DNA of 64,000 nt, taken from the NCBI GenBank assembly GCA_910587955.1, contig CAJUNN010000010.1, forward strand, positions 7,721-71,720, given 5' to 3'. Position numbers and translations under genes: made by a program. The stretch is from an uncultured Lachnospiraceae bacterium. GTDB taxonomy: Bacteria > Bacillota > Clostridia > Lachnospirales > Lachnospiraceae. Positions 17,168-26,215 of this stretch are shown piece by piece. Numbering within the stretch: position 1 is the stretch's first letter; the number at the start of each line of letters is the position of its first letter. A model generated the notes under the pieces. The model had not been told where the DNA came from, did not search any database, and saw only the letters and a list, made by a program, of their open reading frames with translations.

Positions 17168-17178
17168 GATTGGCCTCC

Positions 17179-18003
17179 TTAATCGTGTACGCTGCCGGGA
17201 TCCAAAAGCTTTCGAAGACTTTCCCCTGCCATGTCAAAAAGCATTACCGTCAGTACCAGAAGAAGCCCTGGAAACACTGCCAGCCACCATTTCCCTGTAG
17301 CCAGATATTTCATACTCTCCGACAGGATCACGCCCACGGCCGGCTGCTCCGGGGAAAGCCCGAACCCCAGGAAGGTGATACTGGCCTCGTGGAGGATGGC
17401 ATGCGGAAAGAGCAGAACCAATCCCACCAGGAACTGCGGAAACAGGTGCGGAAGCATATGTTTCCGGGCAATGTCAAGCGGACGCATCCCAAGCTTCTTT
17501 GCCACTTTGATGTAGGAAGCCTCCTTAAGCTGCAGAACCTCCCCACGTATGAGGCGGGCCAGGGAAGTCCAGTGGGTCAGAGAGACTCCGATAATGACCC
17601 CCTTCAAGCCTTTCCCGGCAGCATAGGAAATGAGAATCAGCAAAAGAATATGAGGAATCCCCATGACCAGATCGATGATCCAGGTGATGACTGAATCCAC
17701 GGCCCGTCCCATGGTGGCCGAGGCAATTCCCAGGCCTAGGGCTATGAGGGAACTGATTCCCGCAGCCAAAAGCCCCAGGCGGATGCTCATGGAAAGCCCC
17801 GTCAAGGTCCGGGCCAGCATATCGCGTCCCAGCCAGTCCGTACCGAAAAGATAGGGAAACCCGGGTGCCAACTCTTTCCTGGAGAAATCCGTAACCATGG
17901 CTTCTTCGGAAAGCAGAAGGCCCCCCGCGGTAATTCCAAACAGCAAAAATACCGCAGCACCGAAAAACAAGGCTGTGCGGATTCTTCCGTTGCTCTTTTT
18001 CAT
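17179..18003 (-). CDS. ABC importer permease, DppC/NikC-like
   Basis: 274 residues with an N-terminal helix, the OppC-type start HLFGTDWLGRD-like (YLFGTDWLGRDMLAR) and the EAA loop (EASYIKVAKKLGMR). About six membrane helices. The start overlaps the upstream permease stop by four bases (ATGA), so the two halves of the channel are coupled in translation. Confidence 0.92.
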   Translation of the reverse strand: MKKSNGRIRTALFFGAAVFLLFGITAGGLLLSEEAMVTDFSRKELAPGFPYLFGTDWLGRDMLARTLTGLSMSIRLGLLAAGISSLIALGLGIASATMGRAVDSVITWIIDLVMGIPHILLLILISYAAGKGLKGVIIGVSLTHWTSLARLIRGEVLQLKEASYIKVAKKLGMRPLDIARKHMLPHLFPQFLVGLVLLFPHAILHEASITFLGFGLSPEQPAVGVILSESMKYLATGKWWLAVFPGLLLVLTVMLFDMAGESLRKLLDPGSVHD

Positions 18004-18989
18004 ATGCGGCCTCCTCTCCGGATTCTGGGATCAATCATTCCGTAGAGCAGATTGGCTGTAAGGTTTCCTCCAAAGACAATGGCTGCGCTGATCACCGTGA
18101 TCCCCAAAAGCAGAGGCACATCACTTCCGATTCCCGCCGTCACGGCCGCCTGTCCCAGCCCCGGATAGGAAAAGATCTGCTCCACCAGGACAGAGCCGCC
18201 GAAAATTTCGCTGATGGAGCCAAACTGCAGGGTAACGGCAGGCAGAATCACATTGCGGAAGCCATGGTTTTTAAAAATACTCCAGCTGCTCTCTCCCCTG
18301 GCCCGGGCAAACTGCACATAGTCGCTCTCCATAATATCAATCATTTTTTCCCTGGTATGCAGGGTGATATTAGAAATCCCGGTAATGCTCAGGGTAAGGG
18401 CAGGCAGAACCGCATGGCGTACACGGTCCAAAAGCCCCACGCTCTTTGCCTCCACGCCGATGGGAACGCTTAATCCGATGGGAAGGACCTTCAGCCAGAC
18501 CGCAAAAACCATCAGAAGAACCAGAGCCAGCCAAAAAGCCGGCGTGCTGGCAATCAAAAGGGAATAGCCTTTGACGGCTTTATCCAGAGCGCTCCCCCTT
18601 TTCATGCCGGAGAGTACGCCCAGAAAAAAGCCTGCCGTCCCGGAAATCAGCCAGGCCAGCGCCAGCATCCACAGGGAATTGGAAAGCTTGGCCCCGATCA
18701 CCTTGGACACCTCCTGGCGGTACAAAAGGGAAATTCCCATATCTCCCCGGAAAAAATCAAAAGCCCAGGACACAAAACGCTCCGCCGGAGGCGTCCCCAC
18801 CCCCCAGTAGGCATTCAGCTTGTCAATCTGTTCCTGACTCATGCTTCCAAGCGCCGCCTGCCCCACATTGGCCTGAAGGGGGTCAACGGGGGACACGGAC
18901 ACCAGAAAAAAGGCGGCTATGCTGACGCAAGCCAGAAGCAGGACCATGCGCACAGCCTGTTTTCCCATAAACAGCAAGTGTTCTCTCAC
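18000..18989 (-). CDS. ABC importer permease, DppB/NikB-like
   Basis: A GTG start at 18989 is chosen: AGGAGG lies ten bases upstream and the product (329 residues, MREHLLFMGKQ...) has the normal DppB beginning with a first helix at about 12-35. Upstream in-frame codons would overlap the binding-protein gene. The EAA loop reads YVQFARARGES. Together with the next permease it forms the membrane channel. Confidence 0.92.
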   Translation of the reverse strand: MREHLLFMGKQAVRMVLLLACVSIAAFFLVSVSPVDPLQANVGQAALGSMSQEQIDKLNAYWGVGTPPAERFVSWAFDFFRGDMGISLLYRQEVSKVIGAKLSNSLWMLALAWLISGTAGFFLGVLSGMKRGSALDKAVKGYSLLIASTPAFWLALVLLMVFAVWLKVLPIGLSVPIGVEAKSVGLLDRVRHAVLPALTLSITGISNITLHTREKMIDIMESDYVQFARARGESSWSIFKNHGFRNVILPAVTLQFGSISEIFGGSVLVEQIFSYPGLGQAAVTAGIGSDVPLLLGITVISAAIVFGGNLTANLLYGMIDPRIRRGGRI

Positions 18990-19015
18990 GAACTTCTTTC
19001 CTCCTGTGAAAAAGA

Positions 19016-20641
19016 TTACCAGCTCCACTGATCTACATTGTTGACAATGGACCAGCCGTGACCATGGGGATGCAGCTTCTGCTTTGCCACTTTCAGCCCC
19101 TCCCTGGACCAATAAAGGTGATCGATGTTCACCAGCCAGATCCAGGGAATATCCCCTTCCTGGATAATTCCGCTGCTGCCGTCCCACTGGGCCTTCTTCC
19201 ACAGCTCATAGGAGGTCTCCAGATCCGAAGCCGCCAGCGCTTCGTCCATATAAGTATCTACGCTCTCATTTGCATAAGGTGAATACCCGGCAGTTCCCTC
19301 CTCCAGGGTATGGTAAATATTGTAGAGCTCCATAGGAGAATGAGCGCCCCAGCCCCACATCAAAGGCTCTGCCTGGGCCCTGTCATAGGCTGTATCCCAG
19401 CCCACACCCTCTATGGTTACTTCAATGCCAATCTCTTTTAACTGGTTTCCCGTATCTGCCGCCAATGCCTGGCGGACGGAATCGCTGGCCGGATACAAAA
19501 GCGTAAAGGCTGCACGCACTCCGTCCTTTTCCCGGATGCCGTCCTTCCCTTCCTTCCAGCCGGCCTCGTCCAGAATCTCCGCGGCCTTCTCCGGATCGTA
19601 CGCCACCTCTGCCTCCTCATTATACCAGGGCATTTTGTCGCAGACGCTGTAGGCAGGCGTTCCGTACCCATTCAGGACGTTTTCAATCATTTCCTGCCGG
19701 TCAAGGCCCATATTCACGGCCCGGCGGACCTGCACATCGCTGGTAAAGTCATTGCCGATCTCAAAGCCGTCCGCACGTTTCCCGGCCGGAACAGCAGGAA
19801 GGTTAAAGCCCCGGTTGTCCACCGTCTCAAAGGAAAGAAGCTCGTAGCCGTCCACACTCTGATCCGCATAGGAAGCCGCCGTATAGGCCAGATCTGCCTG
19901 TCCGGCCCTCACTGTTGCGAACGCCGCGTCCTCCTCCATAAAAACAACCGTCACCCGCTTCATGTGTATTTCATCCCCATAGTAGTCCGGGTTTGCTTCC
20001 AGGATAATCTGCTGCCCTTTGTCCCACTGTTTCAGCATATAGCGCCCGGAGCCTACAGGATGTTCCCCGTAACCCGGCCCATAGGCGTGTTCCGGCACAA
20101 TCCCCACAACGGCCATGGTATAAGGCCAGATGGAATAGGGCTGGTTCATACGGAATTCTACGGTGGTTCCGTCTACCGCCACTGCTTCCTGCAGCATGGT
20201 AAAGTCATTTACAGAGCTGGTCTCTTTTACGGTATTGTAAGTAAATGCCACATCCTCCGCTGTCAAAGGCTCCCCGTCCGTAAACTTCACATCCTCCCGG
20301 ATGGTTACGGTCCAGGTCATACCATCTTCGCTGGCCTTCATATCCGTGGCCAGATCATAGCCAATGGACAGATCCGCCTTGGTCACGGTCAGGGTGCTCT
20401 GGATCAGAGGCTCATGCACATGCTCTCCGGCTCCCCAGCCGTAGGCCGGATCAAAGCCTGCTTCCGGCTCCGAGGTGGGGCCCATAACTACAATGACGGA
20501 GTCTTTTGTCCCGTCCGAAATTCCGGCTTCCCAAGCGCCCTCCTCCCCTTCTTTTCTCTCCGGTTCCGGGGAGCCGCAGCCTGCCAGCAAAGATACCCCC
20601 AGGACGGCCGCACAGCATATGGTTAACAAACGCTTTTTCAT
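19016..20641 (-). CDS. Solute-binding lipoprotein of the peptide/nickel family (SBP_bac_5)
   Basis: 541 residues from ATG 20641, with signal KKRLLTICCA and lipobox LLAGC. Family signatures include the WTVTIREDVKFTDGEPLTAEDV region and NPDYYG. The C-terminus carries HPHGHGW, a cluster of three His in five residues. Such His could help bind a metal, and CO dehydrogenase/acetyl-CoA synthase encoded in this window need nickel, so nickel or nickel-chelate import is a fair hypothesis. Short peptides are the alternative. First gene of a five-gene operon with its own promoter. Confidence 0.9.
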   Translation of the reverse strand: MKKRLLTICCAAVLGVSLLAGCGSPEPERKEGEEGAWEAGISDGTKDSVIVVMGPTSEPEAGFDPAYGWGAGEHVHEPLIQSTLTVTKADLSIGYDLATDMKASEDGMTWTVTIREDVKFTDGEPLTAEDVAFTYNTVKETSSVNDFTMLQEAVAVDGTTVEFRMNQPYSIWPYTMAVVGIVPEHAYGPGYGEHPVGSGRYMLKQWDKGQQIILEANPDYYGDEIHMKRVTVVFMEEDAAFATVRAGQADLAYTAASYADQSVDGYELLSFETVDNRGFNLPAVPAGKRADGFEIGNDFTSDVQVRRAVNMGLDRQEMIENVLNGYGTPAYSVCDKMPWYNEEAEVAYDPEKAAEILDEAGWKEGKDGIREKDGVRAAFTLLYPASDSVRQALAADTGNQLKEIGIEVTIEGVGWDTAYDRAQAEPLMWGWGAHSPMELYNIYHTLEEGTAGYSPYANESVDTYMDEALAASDLETSYELWKKAQWDGSSGIIQEGDIPWIWLVNIDHLYWSREGLKVAKQKLHPHGHGWSIVNNVDQWSW

Positions 20642-20675
20642 AGTGAAAACCTCTCTTTCTTTTCCGACAGCATTC

Positions 20676-20704
20676 ATTATACACATATGTTAAATTGTTC
20701 ACAA
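20676..20704 (-). promoter_or_regulatory. Sigma-A promoter of the ABC importer operon
   Basis: On the minus strand TTGTGA (20699-20704), spacer of 17, TATAAT (20676-20681), about 35 bases upstream of the binding-protein start codon. Confidence 0.75.
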
Positions 20705-20772
20705 GCCACCCCGGGGGATATTTTTTGTTTTTCCTATGTTACCCTCTCTTGGCAAGGGCAATAGACCATCCG

Positions 20773-21930
20773 TTACAGTGATTCCGTCTGCCGTCCTTCC
20801 TCCAGCAAAGCTTTGATCAGCTCTGTAAGCCGGATCAGAGCGGAAACTTCCGTGTATTCCCGGCAGGAATGGACCTGCTCCATGGCGCTTGCCAGCACCA
20901 GCCCATGGATACCATGAAGGGACAGATTGTTCTGATCGCTTCCTCCGAACGTTTTTTTCAGGATTCCCGGCAAGCCAAGCTTCTCACAAGCCCGGCGGAA
21001 CCTCTTTACGCTTTCGTGATCCTTCGGGGTTGTATAAGCATGTATGGGAATCTCACAGATCATTTTGACGGTTCCCCCAGCTTTCCCTGCTTCTTCCCTG
21101 AAAAGCTCCTCTATCTTTTTCGCCTGTTCCAGTACCCTTTCGTGGGAAAAGCCCCGCACTTCCCCCATCAGGCGGCAATACTCCGGCACAATGTTTGTGG
21201 TTCTTCCTCCGCCCTCTATGGCCCCCACATTAACCGTTATCTCCTCTCCTACGTGTCCCAGCTCCATCCGGGCAATTCCCCGGGCAGCTATGGCAACAGC
21301 ATGTATCCCTTCCTCCGGGGCGAAACCGGCGTGAGCGGCTTTTCCGTAAACTTCTATTGTAAATTCCGCCAGCGTGGGAGCCTGAAATGCCCCTGTTCCC
21401 ACTGGGCCGCTTAAGTCCAGAATATAGGACTCTCGGGCCTTCACCTTGGAAAAATCAAAGACCGCACTGCCCCGTAAATGTTTCTCCTCCCCGATAAAAA
21501 AAAGAAGTTCCAAATCCCGGATAGGCTTCCCCTCCTCCAAAAGTTCCCGCAAAGCCTCCAGAAGGGCTGCCGTTCCCGCCATGCAGTCCGCCCCCAGAAC
21601 CGTAGTTCCGTCACTGGTAATCCGCCCGTCCGCCTGGAGCAGGGCCTGTTTTCCCAAGGCAGGCTCCACCGTATCCATATGAGTGGAAAACAAAAGGGGG
21701 CTTCCTAAAAGCTCTCCCTTCCGGAAGGCATAGAGGTTGCCCGCCGTTCCCCCGTAAATCTCTCCGGCCCGATCCTCCTCCACAAAAAAACCTAAACTTT
21801 CCAGCTCTTCTGTCAGCGCATCCGCCATCTCACGCTCCCCGAAAGAAGGGGCATCGATGGACACCAGACGGCAGAAGGCGGAAACCAAGCGCTTTTTATT
21901 TACTGTTGTTTCTTTCTTTTCTGCTTCCAT
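20773..21930 (-). CDS. M20 family metallopeptidase, PepT-like
   Basis: 385 residues from ATG 21930 (AAAGGAC site). Metal-ligand blocks in order: STHMDTV, GADCMAG, IGEEKH (catalytic Glu-Glu), LDLSG and the final VHSCREY. The dimerisation domain lies at about 185-295. These enzymes are di-zinc aminopeptidases acting on di- or tripeptides in the cytoplasm. The GADCMAG block differs slightly from the usual GADDKAG. It lies next to the peptide/nickel importer but in a separate unit. Confidence 0.87.
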   Translation of the reverse strand: MEAEKKETTVNKKRLVSAFCRLVSIDAPSFGEREMADALTEELESLGFFVEEDRAGEIYGGTAGNLYAFRKGELLGSPLLFSTHMDTVEPALGKQALLQADGRITSDGTTVLGADCMAGTAALLEALRELLEEGKPIRDLELLFFIGEEKHLRGSAVFDFSKVKARESYILDLSGPVGTGAFQAPTLAEFTIEVYGKAAHAGFAPEEGIHAVAIAARGIARMELGHVGEEITVNVGAIEGGGRTTNIVPEYCRLMGEVRGFSHERVLEQAKKIEELFREEAGKAGGTVKMICEIPIHAYTTPKDHESVKRFRRACEKLGLPGILKKTFGGSDQNNLSLHGIHGLVLASAMEQVHSCREYTEVSALIRLTELIKALLEEGRQTESL

Positions 21931-22084
21931 TCTTTGTCCTTTCCGAAACAGGAAGCTATTATAATCCGAATGCTGAAAGGAAAAATTTCCCCGTTTGCCG
22001 GGGCTTCCCCAGATTCGGAACGCGTCCGGTTTCGTATAAAATTTAGTATACCATATTAAAAACCCAAAATCCAAGAATAACCTC

Positions 22085-22113
22085 TTGACAATCTTTCTTT
22101 CCCGTGATACTCT
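22085..22113 (+). promoter_or_regulatory. Promoter of the sdpR-sdpI-like pair
   Basis: TTGACA (22085-22090), spacer of 17, TACTCT (22108-22113). The palindromic operator begins 11 bases downstream, where a bound repressor would block initiation or early elongation. Confidence 0.7.
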
Positions 22114-22123
22114 CTAATTAAAT

Positions 22124-22143
22124 ATTTAGATAATTATCTAAAT
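22124..22143. promoter_or_regulatory. 20-bp perfect palindrome, likely operator of the ArsR-type repressor
   Basis: ATTTAGATAATTATCTAAAT reads identically on both strands. ArsR/SmtB proteins bind AT-rich 12-2-12-type palindromes, and this one is placed between the -10 box and the ribosome site of the repressor gene itself, pointing to autorepression. Confidence 0.75.
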
Positions 22144-22169
22144 GCCAAAACAAAGGAGGTGGAAAAACC

Positions 22170-22439
22170 ATGAACAGCGCTTTCAAAGCCCTGTCCGACC
22201 CAACCCGCCGGAGAATCCTGGAGCTTTTGTCTGACCGGGACATGACGGCCGGAGAGATCGCCGGATATTTTGACATCAGCAAGCCTTCCGTCAGCCATCA
22301 TCTGAACGCCTTAAAGACGGCCGGACTAATACTGGACGAACGGAAAGGGCAGAACATTATTTACAGTCTGAATATCACAGTTTTTCAGGAACTTATCAAA
22401 TGGTTTTACGATTTTTCCAAAGGAGGGATAAAATCATGA
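22170..22439 (+). CDS. ArsR-family autorepressor, SdpR-like
   Basis: 89 residues of winged helix-turn-helix: ALSDPTRRRILELL at the start and recognition helix SKPSVSHHLNALK. No CxC or other metal-binding cysteines are present, which argues against a metal sensor. Its stop overlaps the start of an SdpI-like membrane gene (ATGA). In Bacillus, SdpR is an autorepressor that is sequestered at the membrane by SdpI bound to toxin; the pairing here suggests the same logic. No toxin gene is nearby. Confidence 0.88.
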   Translation: MNSAFKALSDPTRRRILELLSDRDMTAGEIAGYFDISKPSVSHHLNALKTAGLILDERKGQNIIYSLNITVFQELIKWFYDFSKGGIKS

Positions 22440-23095
22440 AAAAACAAACTTATCTTCTGCTAACTCTTTGCATTCTCTCTTTCCTTGGGCATTTTCTTGT
22501 GTTTTTCCAGATGCCTGATACTGTTCCCATCCACTGGAATGTATCTGGGGAACCTGACGGCTACGCCAACAAGCTCGCCACTTTATTTTTCGCCCTTCTG
22601 CCCCTTTTGATGCTGGGACTTTTAAATGTGATTCCCAAAATCGACCCCAGGGGGAAGAATTACGAGAAGCATAAGAAAGCCTATGATGTTTTCTCCCTCT
22701 GCCTGATCCTCCTGCTGATTGCCTTGAACTGGATCAGCAACGGAGCTATCTTAGGCTATCCGGTTTCCATCAGCCGGCTGGTTCCAACAGGCGTAGGGTT
22801 CCTGCTGATTGCCGTGGGAAATTATATGCCTCAGCTGCGCACCAACTATACCATGGGGATCAAAAATCCCTGGACCTTAGAGAGCGAATGGGTGTGGAAG
22901 AAAACCCACGCCATGGGCGGCATGGTCTTCTGCCTTATGGGTGTTGCCATGGCTTTGAATGGAATTTTCCAAACGGTCTTGATGAGCCGGATCGCTTTTG
23001 GCGCCGTGCTTGGAGGCGTGGTGTTCTTGGAATTTTATTCCTATCTTTTATACCGGAAATGGAAAAAGGCGGAGGCACATAAGGAAGTATTATAA
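22436..23095 (+). CDS. SdpI-family membrane protein (DUF1648 plus SdpI)
   Basis: 219 residues, about six to seven helices. Near the start it has VPIHWNVSGEPDGYA, the DUF1648 signature, and later NYTMGIKNPWTLES, the SdpI signature. ATG 22436 follows AGGAGGG. SdpI gives immunity to the SdpC toxin and signals to SdpR in Bacillus; other family members have no known role. Co-translated with the repressor. Confidence 0.88.
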   Translation: MKKQTYLLLTLCILSFLGHFLVFFQMPDTVPIHWNVSGEPDGYANKLATLFFALLPLLMLGLLNVIPKIDPRGKNYEKHKKAYDVFSLCLILLLIALNWISNGAILGYPVSISRLVPTGVGFLLIAVGNYMPQLRTNYTMGIKNPWTLESEWVWKKTHAMGGMVFCLMGVAMALNGIFQTVLMSRIAFGAVLGGVVFLEFYSYLLYRKWKKAEAHKEVL

Positions 23096-23105
23096 AAGTT
23101 TCATT

Positions 23106-23148
23106 CAACCGGCGCTGCATAAGTCACGCCGGTTGTGTTTTCGTTTTA
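23106..23148 (+). terminator. Intrinsic terminator after the SdpI-like gene
   Basis: CAACCGGCG (23106-23114) pairs perfectly with CGCCGGTTG (23127-23135), followed by TGTTTTCGTTTT. Confidence 0.85.
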
Positions 23149-23176
23149 TGTCATCGGAACAGACATAGAACAAGGA

Positions 23177-23205
23177 TTGCTTTCAGCAGGGAAATATGGT
23201 ATGAT
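23177..23205 (+). promoter_or_regulatory. Promoter of the EIIC fusion gene
   Basis: TTGCTT (23177-23182), spacer of 17, TATGAT (23200-23205). Its position rules out start codons at 23135 and 23201 and supports the ATG at 23255. Confidence 0.7.
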
Positions 23206-23254
23206 TTTTATAAAATATCCTGTTCATGGTAGAGAGAAAGAGCAAATTTTTAAA

Positions 23255-25324
23255 ATGGAAAACATTTTGCAGACAGCCGACAGGCTATTCCAAAACCGTT
23301 ATTTCAGTTCTATTAAAAAGGCATTTACCATCACGCTTCCAGTAATCATTCTGGGCTCGATAGCGTCGCTGGTCAATAATATTCCCATCAACATCGTGCA
23401 GGCAGGTCTGTCCACCCCGGTTGGACAGGTGATCCGGGCTGTAAATGGCGCGGTTTGGCTGGGCAGCACAGCCATCATGGCGATTTTGATTGCATGGACT
23501 TTGGGTTTTTATCTTGGCAATACCTATAAACTTAACGGTACGATCTCAGCCCTCACAAGTGTATCCGCCTATCTGAGCATTTGCGTTACAACCCCGGATG
23601 GCGGCATCTCGTTGAGCCGATTGGGCTCTAGCGGGCTTTTTGGAGCGATTCTAATCGCGATTCTGGCCACCGAGTTGTACCACGTATTTTCCTGTCTTAA
23701 AATCAATATTTCGGAGGATATGGCAGAGGAGGTGCAGCAAATGTTTGCAGCTCTTTTTCCTGTCATGCTGTCCGTTTTCTGTATTGCCCTCGCAAATGGC
23801 ATTCTATTGATGACCTCCGGCAAAGGGATTGACGAGTGGATTTATACTGGCCTGTCGCTTCTTTTTTCTGCGGCCAATGGAGGCGGACTTGTTGGTACCT
23901 TGTTTCTGGTATTCGGCATCCATATTTTCTGGTTCTTTGGTATTCATGGCGGAAATGTGATGGATAGCATCATGGTCAGCGCTTTTGGTGAGAATCTCAT
24001 CCATAATATTGACCTATATGCCTTGAATCACAATGCCTTCGACGGGCAGCTTGCCATTATCAGCAAGGGCTTTTTGGATACTTTTGTATTTATGGGAGGA
24101 GCAGGTACATCGCTGTGCATTATTATCGCGGTGTTCATTATTGCCAGGAGCCGATATATGCGCGGCATCGCCAAAATGGGCGGTATATTCGCACTCTTCA
24201 ATATGAATGAAATTGTGTTGTTCGGCTTCCCTGTAATCTTGAACCCCATTTTGCTGATCCCTTTCCTGCTTACGCCGCTCACGGTGACGCTGATTTCATG
24301 GAGCGCCATGTCTCTTGGTCTGGTTGCACGAGTTGTAACTGAGGTGCATTGGGCAATGCCGCCTTTGATCAGCGGATATTTGGCAACCGGAGGGCACCTG
24401 TCGGGCAGCATCCTCCAGATGATCAATATTACTGCAGGCATCCTGATTTATCTGCCATTTATTCGTTTGATGGACAGACGGGCCGTGCAAAAGGAATCCC
24501 TGAAGAACAACACTACGGCTCTGTTAAAAAATACACTGAATACGGTGGCTGAAAAAATCCATAACTCCACGGGTGAAATCAATGGGGAGTTTACGGATTT
24601 CTCAATCGTCCTGGAAAGCATCGTCAGGGATTTGAATGTGCTCTCTGCTCAGATGCAGCAGCAGATGCAGCAGATTCATACCTGTGACGAATATATGCAG
24701 ACCATTGATACCTTGGTGAGCAACACAGATACCAGCATAAAAATCGTCTTGCAGAATATAGAAAAAACAAACACGCTATCCATGACAGGCGCACAGAACT
24801 TGCAGCAAACGATGCAGGAAATGGAGGAAACTTTCTTCTCCACACAAAAAACCAATGAACTGGCCAGCCAGCTTAATCTGCACTGTGAGCAGATTGAGGG
24901 AATCTTAAAAAGCGCAGGGGCTGTTTCCGATATTGAGGGTTTGTTACAGGGGATGAAAGCAGATACATCTGATATGATTGAGAGATCTGAAGTCAGTTTG
25001 AGGCAGGTAGAAACCGGACTGCAGCAGGTAATTGACGCCAACCGGCTGTTCGGTGAAATTGAGCGGAATATGCACAATATTCAAACACAGTGTCATATGG
25101 TTCTTAAGTACAGCGGCGAGGTGAGCGGCGAATTGCAGCAAATCAATGAACAAATCCGGGCAATCAGCCATTTCTTTGTAGAAACAGCATCCCATACATC
25201 TAAAGTGGCTGCACAGGTTCACGATAGGTCGGATGAGTCCAAAGAAATGATGCAAAAGCTGCGGAAGCTGAATGTGGAAACAAGCCTTTTGACAGTGAAT
25301 GCGCTTGAGAACCTTGAAAAATAG
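23255..25324 (+). CDS. PTS EIIC permease (lactose/cellobiose type) fused to a long C-terminal helical domain
   Basis: 689 residues. Residues 1 to about 405 are a multi-helix EIIC of the Lac/Cel family, with WFFGIHGGNVMDS and NEIVLFGFPVILNPI as the substrate-site blocks. Residues 408-689 contain no membrane helix but long amphipathic, Gln/Glu-rich heptads. The end (ETSLLTVNALENL) faintly recalls the QTNLLALNAAIEA tip of chemoreceptor signalling domains, and then the protein stops. No EIIA or EIIB domain is fused or encoded next to it. Base composition is more AT-rich than the neighbours, hinting at transfer. It may be a sensor or regulated permease; the function is unknown. The ribosome site is weak. 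Confidence 0.8.
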   Translation: MENILQTADRLFQNRYFSSIKKAFTITLPVIILGSIASLVNNIPINIVQAGLSTPVGQVIRAVNGAVWLGSTAIMAILIAWTLGFYLGNTYKLNGTISALTSVSAYLSICVTTPDGGISLSRLGSSGLFGAILIAILATELYHVFSCLKINISEDMAEEVQQMFAALFPVMLSVFCIALANGILLMTSGKGIDEWIYTGLSLLFSAANGGGLVGTLFLVFGIHIFWFFGIHGGNVMDSIMVSAFGENLIHNIDLYALNHNAFDGQLAIISKGFLDTFVFMGGAGTSLCIIIAVFIIARSRYMRGIAKMGGIFALFNMNEIVLFGFPVILNPILLIPFLLTPLTVTLISWSAMSLGLVARVVTEVHWAMPPLISGYLATGGHLSGSILQMINITAGILIYLPFIRLMDRRAVQKESLKNNTTALLKNTLNTVAEKIHNSTGEINGEFTDFSIVLESIVRDLNVLSAQMQQQMQQIHTCDEYMQTIDTLVSNTDTSIKIVLQNIEKTNTLSMTGAQNLQQTMQEMEETFFSTQKTNELASQLNLHCEQIEGILKSAGAVSDIEGLLQGMKADTSDMIERSEVSLRQVETGLQQVIDANRLFGEIERNMHNIQTQCHMVLKYSGEVSGELQQINEQIRAISHFFVETASHTSKVAAQVHDRSDESKEMMQKLRKLNVETSLLTVNALENLEK

Positions 25325-25340
25325 GTAATTGCGGTTACTT

Positions 25341-25364
25341 CCAGGTCCTCTATCCTGGTTTTTT
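25341..25364 (+). terminator. Short terminator after the EIIC fusion gene
   Basis: CCAGG (25341-25345), 8-base loop, CCTGG (25354-25358), then TTTTTT. The stem overlaps the stop region of the convergent trmH gene. Confidence 0.5.
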
Positions 25365-26189
25365 CATGGGAGGCTTCCCCAGCTGCCAAAAGGCAATCGC
25401 GCTTGCTGCGGCAACATTCAGCGAATCTACAACCGGATTCATGGGAATACATACTGTATAATCGCAGGCCGCAATCGTATCTTCTGCCAGCCCTTCTCCC
25501 TCGTTTCCCAGCACAACCGCCAGTTTTTCCGCCGCCGTCAAGCGCGGATCCGTAACGGAAAGGGAATCCGGCTTTAAAGCCATAGCCGCAGTGACAAACC
25601 CAAGCTCCCTAAGAAGCCCAATATCCGCAGGCGTCTGTCCGGGAAGCTCCCGCTCCAAAAAAGCCCAGGGAATTTGAAATACCGTTCCCATGCTAACCCT
25701 TACCGCCCTCCGGTACAGAGGGTTGCTGCATGCCGGTGTGAGCAGGACAGCGTCCATACTCAGAGCTGCCGCATTGCGGAAAATAGCTCCCACATTGGCC
25801 GGGTTCATCACATTTTCCAGCACGGCGATCCGGCTGGCCTTTGCGCAGACTGCTTTGACATCCGGAAGGACGGGACGCTGCATGGCGCACAAAGCGCCCC
25901 TTGTAAGCTTGAATCCCGTCAGCCGGGTCAGAACTTCAAAGTCAGCCGTGTAGACCGGGATCCCCTCACAGCGGGCAATGATCTCTTTTGCCTCGCCTTC
26001 TATATGCTTCCGCTCCAGAAGGAGAGATACCGGAAGATACCCGGCGTCAAGAGCCCGTTCAATTACCCGGGGACTTTCCGCGATAAAAAGCCCCTGTCCC
26101 GGAAGGTTCAAAAGCTGGTTTTCCGTGAGGCGTGCATAAATGTCCAATTCCGGCGCATGAAAGTCTGTAATTTCAATAATCTCCGGCAT
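25350..26189 (-). CDS. TrmH/SpoU family RNA 2'-O-methyltransferase
   Basis: 279 residues with the three SPOUT motifs: ENVMNPANVGAIFRNA (Asn and catalytic Arg), LGNEGEGL and IPMNPVVDSLNVAAA, the last forming the knot that binds AdoMet. The N-terminal ~110 residues form a substrate-binding domain (FIAESPRVIERAL). The target is rRNA or tRNA ribose, not further predictable. GGAGGAAG precedes the ATG. Confidence 0.92.
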   Translation of the reverse strand: MPEIIEITDFHAPELDIYARLTENQLLNLPGQGLFIAESPRVIERALDAGYLPVSLLLERKHIEGEAKEIIARCEGIPVYTADFEVLTRLTGFKLTRGALCAMQRPVLPDVKAVCAKASRIAVLENVMNPANVGAIFRNAAALSMDAVLLTPACSNPLYRRAVRVSMGTVFQIPWAFLERELPGQTPADIGLLRELGFVTAAMALKPDSLSVTDPRLTAAEKLAVVLGNEGEGLAEDTIAACDYTVCIPMNPVVDSLNVAAASAIAFWQLGKPPMKKPG

Positions 26190-26215
26190 AGCTTCCTCCT
26201 CTGGATTTTTAGCTT

